From contig JAJQGO010000013.1 of NCBI GenBank assembly GCA_021200415.1, positions 342,653 through 406,652 on the forward strand: DNA of 64,000 bases. The letters run 5' to 3'. Below the pieces are notes generated by a model. It was not told the DNA's origin, did no database searches, and saw only the letters and a list, made by a program, of their open reading frames with translations. Position 1 is the first letter of the stretch. The number at the start of each line of letters is the position of its first letter. Position numbers and translations under genes: made by a program. This document shows, in pieces, positions 52,302 to 60,443 of this stretch. Origin of the DNA: Ruminococcus sp. GTDB taxonomy: Bacteria > Bacillota > Clostridia > Oscillospirales > Ruminococcaceae.

Positions 52302-54602
52302 ATGCTAAAAAAAATTACAGCAGGTCTTGCAGCAGCTGCAATGCTCATGACCTCCTTCAGCGGTACAGCCACATCTGTCACGGCTGAATCATCAGATACC
52401 CCCAACTATGCCGAAGCTCTGCAAAAATCGCTCTACTTCTACGAGTGTCAGCAGGCAGGGCCTCTCCCCGACTGGAACCGTGTCGAGTGGCGTTCCGATT
52501 CCACTATGACTGATGAGGTTCTCGGCGGCTGGTATGACGCAGGCGACCATGTGAAATTCAATCTGCCTATGTCCTATTCCGCTTCCATGCTGGCATGGGG
52601 AATCTATCAGTATCCTGACGGAATTGAGGAAATCGGCGAAATGACAAACTACGTCAATAACCTTACATTTGTCCTCGATTATCTTGCCGAATGCGACCGC
52701 GGCGACGAGGTTGTATATCAGGTCGGCATCGGTCAGATTGACCATACATGGTGGGGCCCTGTGGAGCTTTACGAATACGGCATGGAGGAAAACGGCACAA
52801 CTATGGAAAGCGCTCGTGAGGCACTTGTAAGCTCCGAGGGCTGCTCAGCCGTTTTCGCTGAAATGTCCGCTGCCCTTGCCGCAGGATACTGCGCTCTTGA
52901 CGGAAGAATCGATCAGACAACTCTTGACGGCTATCTCGAACACGCGGAAAATATTTTCAGCCTTGCTGACGCCTCGAAGAGTGACGATGTATACAACAAC
53001 AGTGACGCCAACGGATTCTATCGCTCAAGTCACTTCTATGACGAGCTTTTCTATGCCGCAAACTGGCTCTATATAGCTACCGGCGAGCAGTCCTACCTCG
53101 ACAAGGCAACAAGCTACATTCCCAATCTCAGCTTAGAGCTTGGCACAAGCGAGCTTTGCTACAGCTGGGGACAGTGCTGGGACGACAATATGCAGGGCGG
53201 TATGCTCCTGTACGCTATCAACACGCAGGACGATTACTACATCAGCCGTGTGAAAAAGCATCTGGATTACTGGACATACTCGGTAACGGAGCTTGAGGGC
53301 GGCCTCCGCTGGCTGACGACATGGGGTTGTCTCCGCTATGCCGAAACTGCCGGATTTATTGCGGCTGTTGCCTGTGATACGGTCCTTGCAGGCACGGATA
53401 CCTCAGATTACGTGGAATTCTACGAGGAGCAGATAAATTATGCCCTCGGAGTTAATCCCGATAATCAAAGCTACGTTGTGGGATACGGTGAAAATTCCCC
53501 GAAAAATCCTCATCACAGAACGGCTCATGCTTCGTGGAAAAATGATCTTGCAGTTCCCGAAGAGAACAGGCACACTCTCTATGGCGCACTTGTCGGCGGC
53601 CCTACGCAGACGGGCGAATACGAGGACGACCGTCAGAATTACATCAACAACGAGGTTGCAACTGACTACAACGCAGGATTTACTGCGCTTCTCTGCAAGA
53701 TGACCGATAAGTACGGCGGTCAGACCGATCCGGATTTCCCCGAAACAGAGCAGCATGATTCACCTGAATTTTACGTTGAAACAAAGCTTAGTCAGACGTC
53801 CTCAAGCGGCGTAAGCCTTAGCTTTAAGCTGACGAATCACTCCGCATGGCCCGCAAGAGTTCAGGACAACATATCCTACCGCTACTATATGGATCTGTCC
53901 GAGCTGATTGACGCAGGATATACTGCGGACGATGTTGTAATAAGATGCGACCGTGATCAGGCGACTATGTATTCCGATGTATCCCCCGCGGAAATTTCCT
54001 CCCCTATCCTCTACAAGGACAACATCTACTACATTGAAATAACGTATCCCGATGGAAGAGCTGCTTTGCCTATTTCCGAGGGCAGACATCAGTGTGAGCT
54101 TATGCTTGCGCTTGTTTTCCCCGACTACGGCAGCGGATGGGACGCTTCAAACGACTACTCCAACACGGAGCTTCTTGACACTGAGGACGCTGTTATTACC
54201 GAATATATCCCCGTCTACATTGACGGTGTGCTTTATTATGGCACTGAGCCTGACGGAACGACCGCTGACGGCGGCATGACTCCCACAGAGGCTTCGACTG
54301 ATGCTACTACCGAAAGCTCAACAGAAGCAACGGATTCCGCAACAGATTCTGAAACAAACTCAACCACGGATTCCTCCGATATTCTCTGGGGCGACGCAAA
54401 TGTTGACGGAGCAGTTGATATAAGCGATGCTGTTTCAATTCTCAGCTATGTAAACAATGCTTCGAAATATCCCCTGACGGAACAGGGGCTTGCAAATGCC
54501 GATGTAAACCAGAACGGCGACGGAATCAGCAACTCCGATGCGCTGGCGGTTCAGAGATATATTTCAAATGTAATTTCTGCGCTGCCTGAAACGTATCAGT
54601 AA
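52302..54602 (+). CDS. GH9 endoglucanase with CBM3-like module and type I dockerin
   Basis: 766 aa secreted cellulase. Signal peptide (about 1-28); GH9 catalytic domain (about 34-480) with WYDAGDHVKFNLPMSYSASM holding the conserved Asp pair, HHRTAHASW, and the acid Glu in NYINNEVATDYNAGF; a CBM3c-like module (about 490-650, FYVETKLSQTSSSGVSLSFK, SYRYYMDLSELI); a Thr/Ser/Glu linker (about 655-690); dockerin (about 692-766) with two Ca-binding repeats, GDANVDGAVDISDAVSIL and ADVNQNGDGISNSDALAVQ. The GH9-CBM3c order is typical of processive endoglucanases. The dockerin should dock it to a scaffoldin cohesin. Confidence 0.94.
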   Translation: MLKKITAGLAAAAMLMTSFSGTATSVTAESSDTPNYAEALQKSLYFYECQQAGPLPDWNRVEWRSDSTMTDEVLGGWYDAGDHVKFNLPMSYSASMLAWGIYQYPDGIEEIGEMTNYVNNLTFVLDYLAECDRGDEVVYQVGIGQIDHTWWGPVELYEYGMEENGTTMESAREALVSSEGCSAVFAEMSAALAAGYCALDGRIDQTTLDGYLEHAENIFSLADASKSDDVYNNSDANGFYRSSHFYDELFYAANWLYIATGEQSYLDKATSYIPNLSLELGTSELCYSWGQCWDDNMQGGMLLYAINTQDDYYISRVKKHLDYWTYSVTELEGGLRWLTTWGCLRYAETAGFIAAVACDTVLAGTDTSDYVEFYEEQINYALGVNPDNQSYVVGYGENSPKNPHHRTAHASWKNDLAVPEENRHTLYGALVGGPTQTGEYEDDRQNYINNEVATDYNAGFTALLCKMTDKYGGQTDPDFPETEQHDSPEFYVETKLSQTSSSGVSLSFKLTNHSAWPARVQDNISYRYYMDLSELIDAGYTADDVVIRCDRDQATMYSDVSPAEISSPILYKDNIYYIEITYPDGRAALPISEGRHQCELMLALVFPDYGSGWDASNDYSNTELLDTEDAVITEYIPVYIDGVLYYGTEPDGTTADGGMTPTEASTDATTESSTEATDSATDSETNSTTDSSDILWGDANVDGAVDISDAVSILSYVNNASKYPLTEQGLANADVNQNGDGISNSDALAVQRYISNVISALPETYQ

Positions 54603-54610
54603 AAAAATCT

Positions 54611-54787
54611 TAAGGTAATACCGCACAAAGATTGTCGTGCAGATGCGCCGTTAGATTTTTCGTCAGATTGTATAAAAGCGACGCAGGCATACTGACGTAT
54701 GTCAAGGAGTTTTTGTGCAAGATGGCGGAAAATATACAAGCAGATGTGCGGCAAAGCCGTCAGGCGTGCTTTGCGCGGTGTTGCCTT
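54611..54787 (+). repeat. Full-length dispersed inverted-repeat element (copy F)
   Basis: 177 bp starting 8 bp after the GH9 stop. Ends AAGGTAATACCGCACAAAG and CTTTGCGCGGTGTTGCCTT are inverted repeats of about 19 bp. The reverse complement aligns along the whole length with copy D, including CATAC-TGAC-GTATG in the middle. GCAGATGCGC near the left and GCAGATGTGC near the right are direct repeats, the sites whose recombination would yield short copy A. No ORF. Confidence 0.9.
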
Positions 54788-54808
54788 AAAATTTCCCAAA
54801 ATTGCATA

Positions 54809-54837
54809 TTGACAAGCACCTGTTTATTTGTTATAAT
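54809..54837 (+). promoter_or_regulatory. Promoter of the 272-aa dockerin protein gene
   Basis: TTGACA (54809-54814), 17-bp spacer, TATAAT (54832-54837), about 35 bp before the start; a perfect consensus, implying strong expression. Confidence 0.9.
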
Positions 54838-54872
54838 TAAAGTGAAATAACTAAGTATTGGAGGTCTATATA

Positions 54873-55691
54873 ATGACTATGAAAAAAGCTATCTCTGCAA
54901 TTGCAGCTGCTGTTACCCTCTCTGCTGCTGCTGTTTCTTCTCTCACATTTAATGTAAGCGCTGAGGGTAATCCCGTTCTCGGAAACGCTTGCTTTATCGG
55001 TATGATCGGCGCTAACAGCTGCTGGAGTGTTGACGAAGTAAACGAGCTTTCAACTGCTGCTGAAATTAACGGTGACGCTCAGTACGAGGTTGTATGGGAC
55101 GTTTCTGAATTAGGCGGTACTGATACTATCCAGTTCCTTGCAGTATCTATCTCCCCTGCTGACGGCGTTGACAACTTCGGATCCGCTACATTCCCCGACC
55201 TTGCAGTTACTATTGACGAGGTATGGATCGATGATGTTCTGGTTGATGATTACACTCCCAGCGCTGACGCTGTTACTACATCCTACTATGAAGGCAGCGC
55301 AGGAACTACAAGACTGTATCTCCATGATGATTGGGCAGGCACAGGCGTAGCTGATCTTCCCAGCAATACAGTAATCACCGACAACATCAGAGTTAAGTTT
55401 ACTGTTTCAGGTCTTGGCGTTGAAGGCGATTCAAATGTAACTGCTGACCCTGAGCCGGCAACATACCTCCTGGGCGATGTTGACGAAAACGGCGTAGTTG
55501 ATGCTATTGACGCTTCACACGTTCTTGCTGAATACGCAAGAGTCGCAACCAAGCAGGGCGAAACATTCTCCGAAAATCAGCAGCTTGCTGCCGATGTAAA
55601 CGGCGATAACGTAATTGATGCAGTTGACGCATCTAAGATTCTCGCTTATTACGCAGCAGGTGCTACAGGTCAGACACAGACCTGGAACTAA
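54873..55691 (+). CDS. Secreted dockerin protein with unrecognised beta-rich N-terminal module
   Basis: 272 aa. Signal peptide (about 1-31, Ala-rich, ending near VSAEG). Residues 32-190 form an acidic beta-rich module with two cysteines and almost no lysine (ANSCWSVDEVNELSTAAEI, VVWDVSELGGTDTIQFLAVS); I do not recognise the family. Residues about 200-272 are a dockerin with GDVDENGVVDAIDASHVL and ADVNGDNVIDAVDASKIL. Alanine/serine after each loop (DAS) differs from the GH9 dockerin, suggesting a different cohesin partner. GGAGGT precedes the ATG. Strong promoter and biased codons suggest abundance. Confidence 0.8.
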   Translation: MTMKKAISAIAAAVTLSAAAVSSLTFNVSAEGNPVLGNACFIGMIGANSCWSVDEVNELSTAAEINGDAQYEVVWDVSELGGTDTIQFLAVSISPADGVDNFGSATFPDLAVTIDEVWIDDVLVDDYTPSADAVTTSYYEGSAGTTRLYLHDDWAGTGVADLPSNTVITDNIRVKFTVSGLGVEGDSNVTADPEPATYLLGDVDENGVVDAIDASHVLAEYARVATKQGETFSENQQLAADVNGDNVIDAVDASKILAYYAAGATGQTQTWN

Positions 55692-55703
55692 TCAGATAAA
55701 CCT

Positions 55704-55742
55704 TTGGCGGACGGATTTTCTGTCCGCCTTTCATTTTTTTAA
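55704..55742 (+). terminator. Terminator after the dockerin protein gene
   Basis: GGCGGAC (55706-55712) and GTCCGCC (55722-55728), loop GGATTTTCT, followed by TTTCATTTTTTT. Confidence 0.88.
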
Positions 55743-55802
55743 ACCTTCGGACATATAATGTACAAGGGCAACGCAGCCCAAAACATATCCGGAGGTGTTT
55801 TT

Positions 55803-56975
55803 TTGCGCTTATTCAGAATTATCCCCATTGCCGCGGCACTCTGCCTCTGCTCATGCACTTCCCTTACAGAGAGTTCGGAAAGCTCCGGCAGCTCTACAGC
55901 CGATTTAACAGGCATGAACGAATCCGTAAAGCCGGAGCTGTCAGAATCCGCCGAATCCGATGATTATGAGCCGCTGAATTATACAAATCAGATAGGCACA
56001 TGGTATCCCTATATGGACTATGCCGAATATATGCAGGGGAAAAGCGCCGATGAGTTTCGCGCGGCTGTCTGTGAGATGTTCACACAGGCAAAATCACAGT
56101 CAATCAACACGGTTTACGTCCATGTTCGGGCAAATGGGGACGCCTATTATGATTCCTCCGTTTTCCCCAAGGGAACATACCTTGACGGCGACTACGACCC
56201 TTTGCAGATAATGCTCGAGGAGGCTCATAAGCTTGAGCTTTCCTTTCATGCATGGATAAATCCCCTCCGCTGCCAGACGACGGAGCAGATGGAATCACTG
56301 TCTGATGATTTTATCGTTAAGCAATGGGCGGAAAGCAATACGGGAACATTCGTTAATATCGTGAACGGAAGATATTATCTGAATCCTGCCTATGAAGAGG
56401 TTATAGACCTGATTTGCCGCGGAGTTGATGAAATTGTGCGCAATTATGATGTTGACGGAATACATATTGACGACTACTTCTACCCCACAACCTCGGAGGA
56501 TTTCGACAAAACCGCATTTGAAGCAAGCGGAGCGTCTGATTTATCGGAATGGCGGATTGCAAACTGCAATCGTTTCGTTCATGCGATGTACGAAAGCGTT
56601 AAGCGTGTGGACAGCGATATTCTCTTCGGAATCAGCCCTCAGGGGAACATTGACGCTGATTACAGCACCCTGTACGCCGATGTGCGCCTGTGGGGGAGCT
56701 GCGTGGGCAGCTGCGATTATTTAGTTCCGCAGCTTTATTACGGCTTTGAAAACGAAACCTGTCCCTTTGCGGAAACGCTTGCCGAATGGGAAAATCTTGT
56801 TACGTGCGACAGCGTTTCCCTGATTATCGGACTTGCCGCGTACAAGCTCGGAGCTGAGGACAAGTGGGCGGGAGCCGCAGGAGAGCTTGAATGGGTTGAA
56901 AATCCTGATATAATTCAGCAGCAGATAGAGCTTGTGGAGCAATCCTCCGCTGACGGCTACGCGCTTTATTATTAG
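55803..56975 (+). CDS. GHL10 (DUF187) family lipoprotein, putative glycoside hydrolase
   Basis: 390 aa from a TTG start after GGAGGTG. Lipoprotein signal with lipobox around LCSC (Cys about 18), Ser/Glu spacer, then a TIM-barrel-like GHL10 domain: INTVYVHVRANGDAYYDSSVFP, FHAWINPLRC, DVDGIHIDDYFYP and ILFGISPQGNID are the family blocks. The domain ends at YALYY, shorter than many homologues, which carry Ig-like additions. It is probably a cell-surface carbohydrate-active enzyme; the substrate is unknown. Confidence 0.85.
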   Translation: MRLFRIIPIAAALCLCSCTSLTESSESSGSSTADLTGMNESVKPELSESAESDDYEPLNYTNQIGTWYPYMDYAEYMQGKSADEFRAAVCEMFTQAKSQSINTVYVHVRANGDAYYDSSVFPKGTYLDGDYDPLQIMLEEAHKLELSFHAWINPLRCQTTEQMESLSDDFIVKQWAESNTGTFVNIVNGRYYLNPAYEEVIDLICRGVDEIVRNYDVDGIHIDDYFYPTTSEDFDKTAFEASGASDLSEWRIANCNRFVHAMYESVKRVDSDILFGISPQGNIDADYSTLYADVRLWGSCVGSCDYLVPQLYYGFENETCPFAETLAEWENLVTCDSVSLIIGLAAYKLGAEDKWAGAAGELEWVENPDIIQQQIELVEQSSADGYALYY

Positions 56976-57047
56976 AGCGTGTTCACATATGCCTTACAAA
57001 CTTTGCCGCTGCCAACAGTGAAAATTTGGTGAAAATTTAAAAATCAC

Positions 57048-57076
57048 TTGACTTTTATGCGGATTGCATCTATAAT
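57048..57076 (+). promoter_or_regulatory. Promoter of pspA-like gene
   Basis: TTGACT (57048-57053), 17-bp spacer, TATAAT (57071-57076), about 70 bp before the ATG. Confidence 0.85.
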
Positions 57077-57146
57077 TATGGTAGTGGAGGTAAAAAAAGC
57101 TCCGCAGAAGATATAGGCAAATTTTTTGAATCAGGAGGATTTACAA

Positions 57147-57830
57147 ATGGGTGTTTTCCAGAGATTAAGTGATTTACTCAAGTCAAATGTTAACGACCTC
57201 ATCGACCGTGCTGAGGATCCGGAGAAGATGGTGAAGCAATTGATTATTGATATGCAGAAGGAGCTGAATAAGTCTACTCAGGCTTACGGCAAGGCTAAGG
57301 CAAGCGAAAGACTTGCTGAAAAGCAGTACAAAAACGCACAGAGAATTTCCGCTGACTGGGAGTCAAAGGCTAAGGCTGCCCTCGTCGCAGGAGATCAGGA
57401 GCTTGCTAAAAAGGCTCTTGCCAAAAAGGTTAAGGCTGATGAGGACGTAGCAAGCTATAAGGAAATGTATGAAACAATCTCCAATCAGACCGATGCTATC
57501 GGCGATCAGGTAGAGGTTCTCAAGGCTAAGCTTGAGGAGGCTAAGAGCCGTCAGGCTATGCTTATCGCTCGTTCGCAGATGGCTGATACACAGAAGGAGC
57601 TTGCTAAAAATATCGGAGGCTTTGACGCTTCCAGCTCTATCGAGAAAATGAACCGCATGGAGGAAAAAATCGTGCGCAAGGAGGCTGAAGCTGACGCTTT
57701 CGCTGAAATCGCAGGATCTGACGATGATACCGTTGATTCATTTGAAAAGCTTGAAACAGATGCAAAGGTAGACGCTGAGCTTCAGAGACTTATGGCTGAG
57801 ATGAACGGTTCAGGCTCAGACGCTGAATGA
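57147..57830 (+). CDS. PspA/IM30 (ESCRT-III-like) membrane-stress protein
   Basis: 227 aa, nearly all helical coiled coil. MGVFQRLSDLLKSNVNDLIDRAEDPEKMV and the Lys/Ala/Glu-rich heptads match PspA/LiaH/Vipp1. It is expected to coat damaged membranes from the cytoplasmic side. The ATG at 57147 follows AGGAGGA; 7 in-frame codons earlier are not family sequence. Followed 16 bp later by a 56-aa membrane protein gene. Confidence 0.92.
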   Translation: MGVFQRLSDLLKSNVNDLIDRAEDPEKMVKQLIIDMQKELNKSTQAYGKAKASERLAEKQYKNAQRISADWESKAKAALVAGDQELAKKALAKKVKADEDVASYKEMYETISNQTDAIGDQVEVLKAKLEEAKSRQAMLIARSQMADTQKELAKNIGGFDASSSIEKMNRMEEKIVRKEAEADAFAEIAGSDDDTVDSFEKLETDAKVDAELQRLMAEMNGSGSDAE

Positions 57831-57846
57831 TCAGAGGGATGCTATT

Positions 57847-58017
57847 ATGAAATCTAAAGAAAAAAAATCTGAAAGAAGTCACCTTATATGCGGAACTGTG
57901 ACACTTCTTCTGGCTATCTTTACGGCAATCGCTTCGGTAGTATTCATCATATTCAAATGCTGGAGCAATAAAGCCTACGCTGAAAAGTGGAAGGATTATG
58001 ACGAGTGTGGTATTTAA
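57847..58017 (+). CDS. Small single-pass membrane protein, 56 aa
   Basis: Starts MKSKEKKSERSHLICGTVTL, has one membrane helix (about 15-38, LLLAIFTAIASVVFIIFKCW) and a charged tail ending DYDECGI. AGAGGGATG lies 8 bp before the ATG. It directly follows the pspA-like gene and ends in a terminator hairpin, so it is the last gene of that operon. No known family recognised; by position it may be a membrane partner of PspA. Confidence 0.75.
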   Translation: MKSKEKKSERSHLICGTVTLLLAIFTAIASVVFIIFKCWSNKAYAEKWKDYDECGI

Positions 58018-58035
58018 TCACACTCGCATTTTATA
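58002..58035 (+). terminator. Terminator overlapping the end of the small membrane protein gene
   Basis: CGAGTGTG (58002-58009) and CACACTCG (58019-58026) pair perfectly around a loop containing the stop codon, followed by CATTTTATAAA. Confidence 0.65.
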
Positions 58036-58066
58036 AATAATTATCACAAATAAAGGAAGTGTTTTT

Positions 58067-58609
58067 ATGGCTGAATTAAAGGGTACAAAAACTGAAGCAA
58101 ATCTCAAGGCTGCTTTCGCAGGCGAATCAGAGGCTCGAAACAAGTATACTTACTACGCAAGCAAGGCTAAAAAGGACGGCTATCAGCAGATTGCAGCTCT
58201 CTTCGAGGAGACTGCAAACAACGAGAAGGAGCACGCTAAAATATGGTTCAAGCTTCTTCATGGCGGTGAAATTCCGTCAACTCTTGATAACCTCAAAGAT
58301 GCTGCTGACGGTGAGAATTACGAGTGGACTGATATGTATGCAGGATTTGCGAAAACTGCCCGTGAAGAGGGCTTTGAGCAGATTGCGCTGCTGTTTGAAA
58401 TGGTTGCCGAGATTGAAAAGGCTCATGAGGAGAGATATAAAAAGCTCATTGCAAATATCGAGAACGGTGTTGTTTTCTCAAGAGACGGCGATAAAATCTG
58501 GGAATGCCGCAACTGCGGTCACATTGTAATCGGCAAGGAGCCTCCGGAGGTCTGTCCGGTCTGCGCGCATCCACAGTCTTATTTCCAGCTGAAATCGGAA
58601 AATTATTGA
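58067..58609 (+). CDS. Rubrerythrin
   Basis: 180 aa. Ferritin-like di-iron domain (about 1-135) with [25 protein letters not shown], and [13 protein letters not shown] ligands, then a rubredoxin-like domain (about 140-180) with CRNCG and CPVCAHP. It reduces hydrogen peroxide in anaerobes. AAGGAAG precedes the ATG. Confidence 0.96.
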   Translation: MAELKGTKTEANLKAAFAGESEARNKYTYYASKAKKDGYQQIAALFEETANNEKEHAKIWFKLLHGGEIPSTLDNLKDAADGENYEWTDMYAGFAKTAREEGFEQIALLFEMVAEIEKAHEERYKKLIANIENGVVFSRDGDKIWECRNCGHIVIGKEPPEVCPVCAHPQSYFQLKSENY

Positions 58610-58629
58610 TTACATAACTGCTAAAAAAA

Positions 58630-58660
58630 CTAAAGGACTCGCAAGAGTCCTTTTTTTATT
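58630..58660. terminator. Terminator after rubrerythrin
   Basis: AAAGGACTC (58632-58640), GCAA loop, GAGTCCTTT (58645-58653) and TTTTTATTT. Also preceded by an A run, so it may act on the convergent sortase transcript. Confidence 0.88.
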
Positions 58661-58669
58661 TCAATTACT

Positions 58670-59332
58670 TCAATTACTTTTCTCAACGGCACGTACCGTC
58701 ACACGATTTGTGCCGCTCCATGTACAGGTAAAAAGAGTGAGGTCATAGCTGTCATCGTCAGCCGTCATTGCCGCAACATCGTATCCGTCTATTATTTCCG
58801 TTTGCACGACCTCATATTCGCGGACTGCTCCGCCGCAATCCGTAAAATAAATAATATCTCCCGTGTTCAGCTCGTTGATTCTCCCGAAGTGCGAATTATA
58901 GTTATGAGCGGCAATCACAAGATTACCTGTCAGCGCCGAGCCTGCATACCTGCACGGGGAAATTTTCAGATTCGTGTAATTCCATTCGCTCAGCACAGGA
59001 AGTTCAATTTCCAGCTTCGGTATGGTGATATAGCCGATAAAATCATATCCGCCTGCCTCTGCCACAGGCTCTTCCTCCTGCGGCTGATTTTCGGCATACT
59101 CCGCAAGGAGATCGCCGCCGCCCGACGTTGTTTGCTCCTCCGCGGAATCGCTCGTCTGCGGAATCTGTTCAAGAAGCTCCGTCAGATACTCCTGAGCCGC
59201 CTCGCCGTTTTGCCGGTCCTGATGCCAATTGAACAGCGCAAGGGACAGTGCCGCCAAAATCAGCACTATCCCCGCAGCAATCCACCACAAGCCCTTTCTG
59301 CTTTTGGCGGATTTCATATCATCCTTTTTCAT
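58670..59332 (-). CDS. Sortase, second sortase of the pilus locus
   Basis: 220 aa. N-terminal membrane helix (about 14-34), a Gln/Glu-rich spacer, then a sortase barrel with the catalytic His in NLVIAAHNYNSHFG, Cys in LTLFTCTW and Arg in TNRVTVRAVE. It is not class C (no C-terminal helix or lid). Its likely job is to anchor the assembled pilus or the LPQTG protein to the wall, but which is not shown. The ATG at 59332 follows GGGAG and overlaps the upstream gene by 14 bp. Confidence 0.85.
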   Translation of the reverse strand: MKKDDMKSAKSRKGLWWIAAGIVLILAALSLALFNWHQDRQNGEAAQEYLTELLEQIPQTSDSAEEQTTSGGGDLLAEYAENQPQEEEPVAEAGGYDFIGYITIPKLEIELPVLSEWNYTNLKISPCRYAGSALTGNLVIAAHNYNSHFGRINELNTGDIIYFTDCGGAVREYEVVQTEIIDGYDVAAMTADDDSYDLTLFTCTWSGTNRVTVRAVEKSN

Positions 59333-60443
59333 GCAGCTTCGCTCCCACCACAAGCATCACAAGTCCTCCTGCCGACATAACCGGCACAGGCCACCAAAGC
59401 TGTCCCGTCTGGGGAAGCTTTTCGGAGCTGCCGCCGCCGGAGGTTGTCGTACTTACCGTTGAAGCTCCGACTGCCGCCGTGCCTGACTCGGTGACCTCTT
59501 CGGTGCTGTCCGAGGCTGACTGCGTTGTTTCCTCCGATTCATCTGTACTGTCCGAAACAGCTTCGGTGCTTTCCGCAGTTGTATCGCTCTCCCCTGCCGT
59601 AGTTGCTTCAGTTTCCGCAGCAGTTGTTGTTTCCACCTGCATGGAGGATTCATCGAACGTATTAACTGCCACAAACTGCGTATCGTTTGAGCGGTAAACA
59701 ACATTATATTCGTCAGGAACCTGAATTTCCATTATACGCCATTCCGACAGCGGATCTGAAAGCCAAGTGTAGCTCCAATTGTTGTCGTCACTGAGAGTTA
59801 CCTCCTCATACGGCTCGCCGTCACAGTAAAGCTCAACCGAAATGCTTTCTGGACGTGCGGAAATATACGCGTCATCGTCCTGCCATACCTTTGAAACCGA
59901 ATACATAACCACGCTTGACGACGGCAGCGAATGCCCGGTGATTTTCGCATAAGCCGTAATATCAAGAGCCTCGCTGTCCTCCGTTATTTCAATAAGCACT
60001 GCCGACGGAACGTATCGCATATCGCCAATAGTCAGGGATTCCCCCGAAAGAAGATAAAGTCCCGCTTCAAGGGATTCAAATACCGCAGCTCCGCCTGCGT
60101 CTGCCACGCTGTATCCAAGAGGCATTATGGAATCAAGAACAGCGTAATTTTCCAGCGTATCCGCCGCATCCTGCAATTGAGATGCCGCCGTAACGTCCGT
60201 CAGGGAAACGTGATAGCCTGCAAAATCACCCACAAGCTCAAAGGAGCTTTCGTTCACACGCTCGCCGACCTTATAGATGCTCCACTTCATGCCTGAAATC
60301 GACACATCGGACGAGCTGCAAATAAGGGTGAGCGAAACGGACGCCGCCTGCACAGTCAACGGCAGGAGGCATATTGCCGCAAGCCACAGCAATGCTCCCA
60401 GCGTACAGAGAACGCAGCTGATTTTATTTGCCTTTCTATGCAT
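59319..60443 (-). CDS. LPQTG-anchored surface protein (minor pilin / adhesin)
   Basis: 374 aa. Signal peptide (about 1-34), an N-terminal pilin-like domain with SGMKWSIYKVG, a Cna_B-like domain (about 172-245, YSVSKVWQDDDAYISARPESISVELYCDG), a long Thr/Ser/Glu stretch, then LPQTG, a hydrophobic segment and KLHEKG. It is covalently sorted to the pilus or wall. Start at ATG 60443 with AAAGGAT upstream; a GTG three codons earlier is too close to it. Confidence 0.85.
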   Translation of the reverse strand: MHRKANKISCVLCTLGALLWLAAICLLPLTVQAASVSLTLICSSSDVSISGMKWSIYKVGERVNESSFELVGDFAGYHVSLTDVTAASQLQDAADTLENYAVLDSIMPLGYSVADAGGAAVFESLEAGLYLLSGESLTIGDMRYVPSAVLIEITEDSEALDITAYAKITGHSLPSSSVVMYSVSKVWQDDDAYISARPESISVELYCDGEPYEEVTLSDDNNWSYTWLSDPLSEWRIMEIQVPDEYNVVYRSNDTQFVAVNTFDESSMQVETTTAAETEATTAGESDTTAESTEAVSDSTDESEETTQSASDSTEEVTESGTAAVGASTVSTTTSGGGSSEKLPQTGQLWWPVPVMSAGGLVMLVVGAKLHEKG

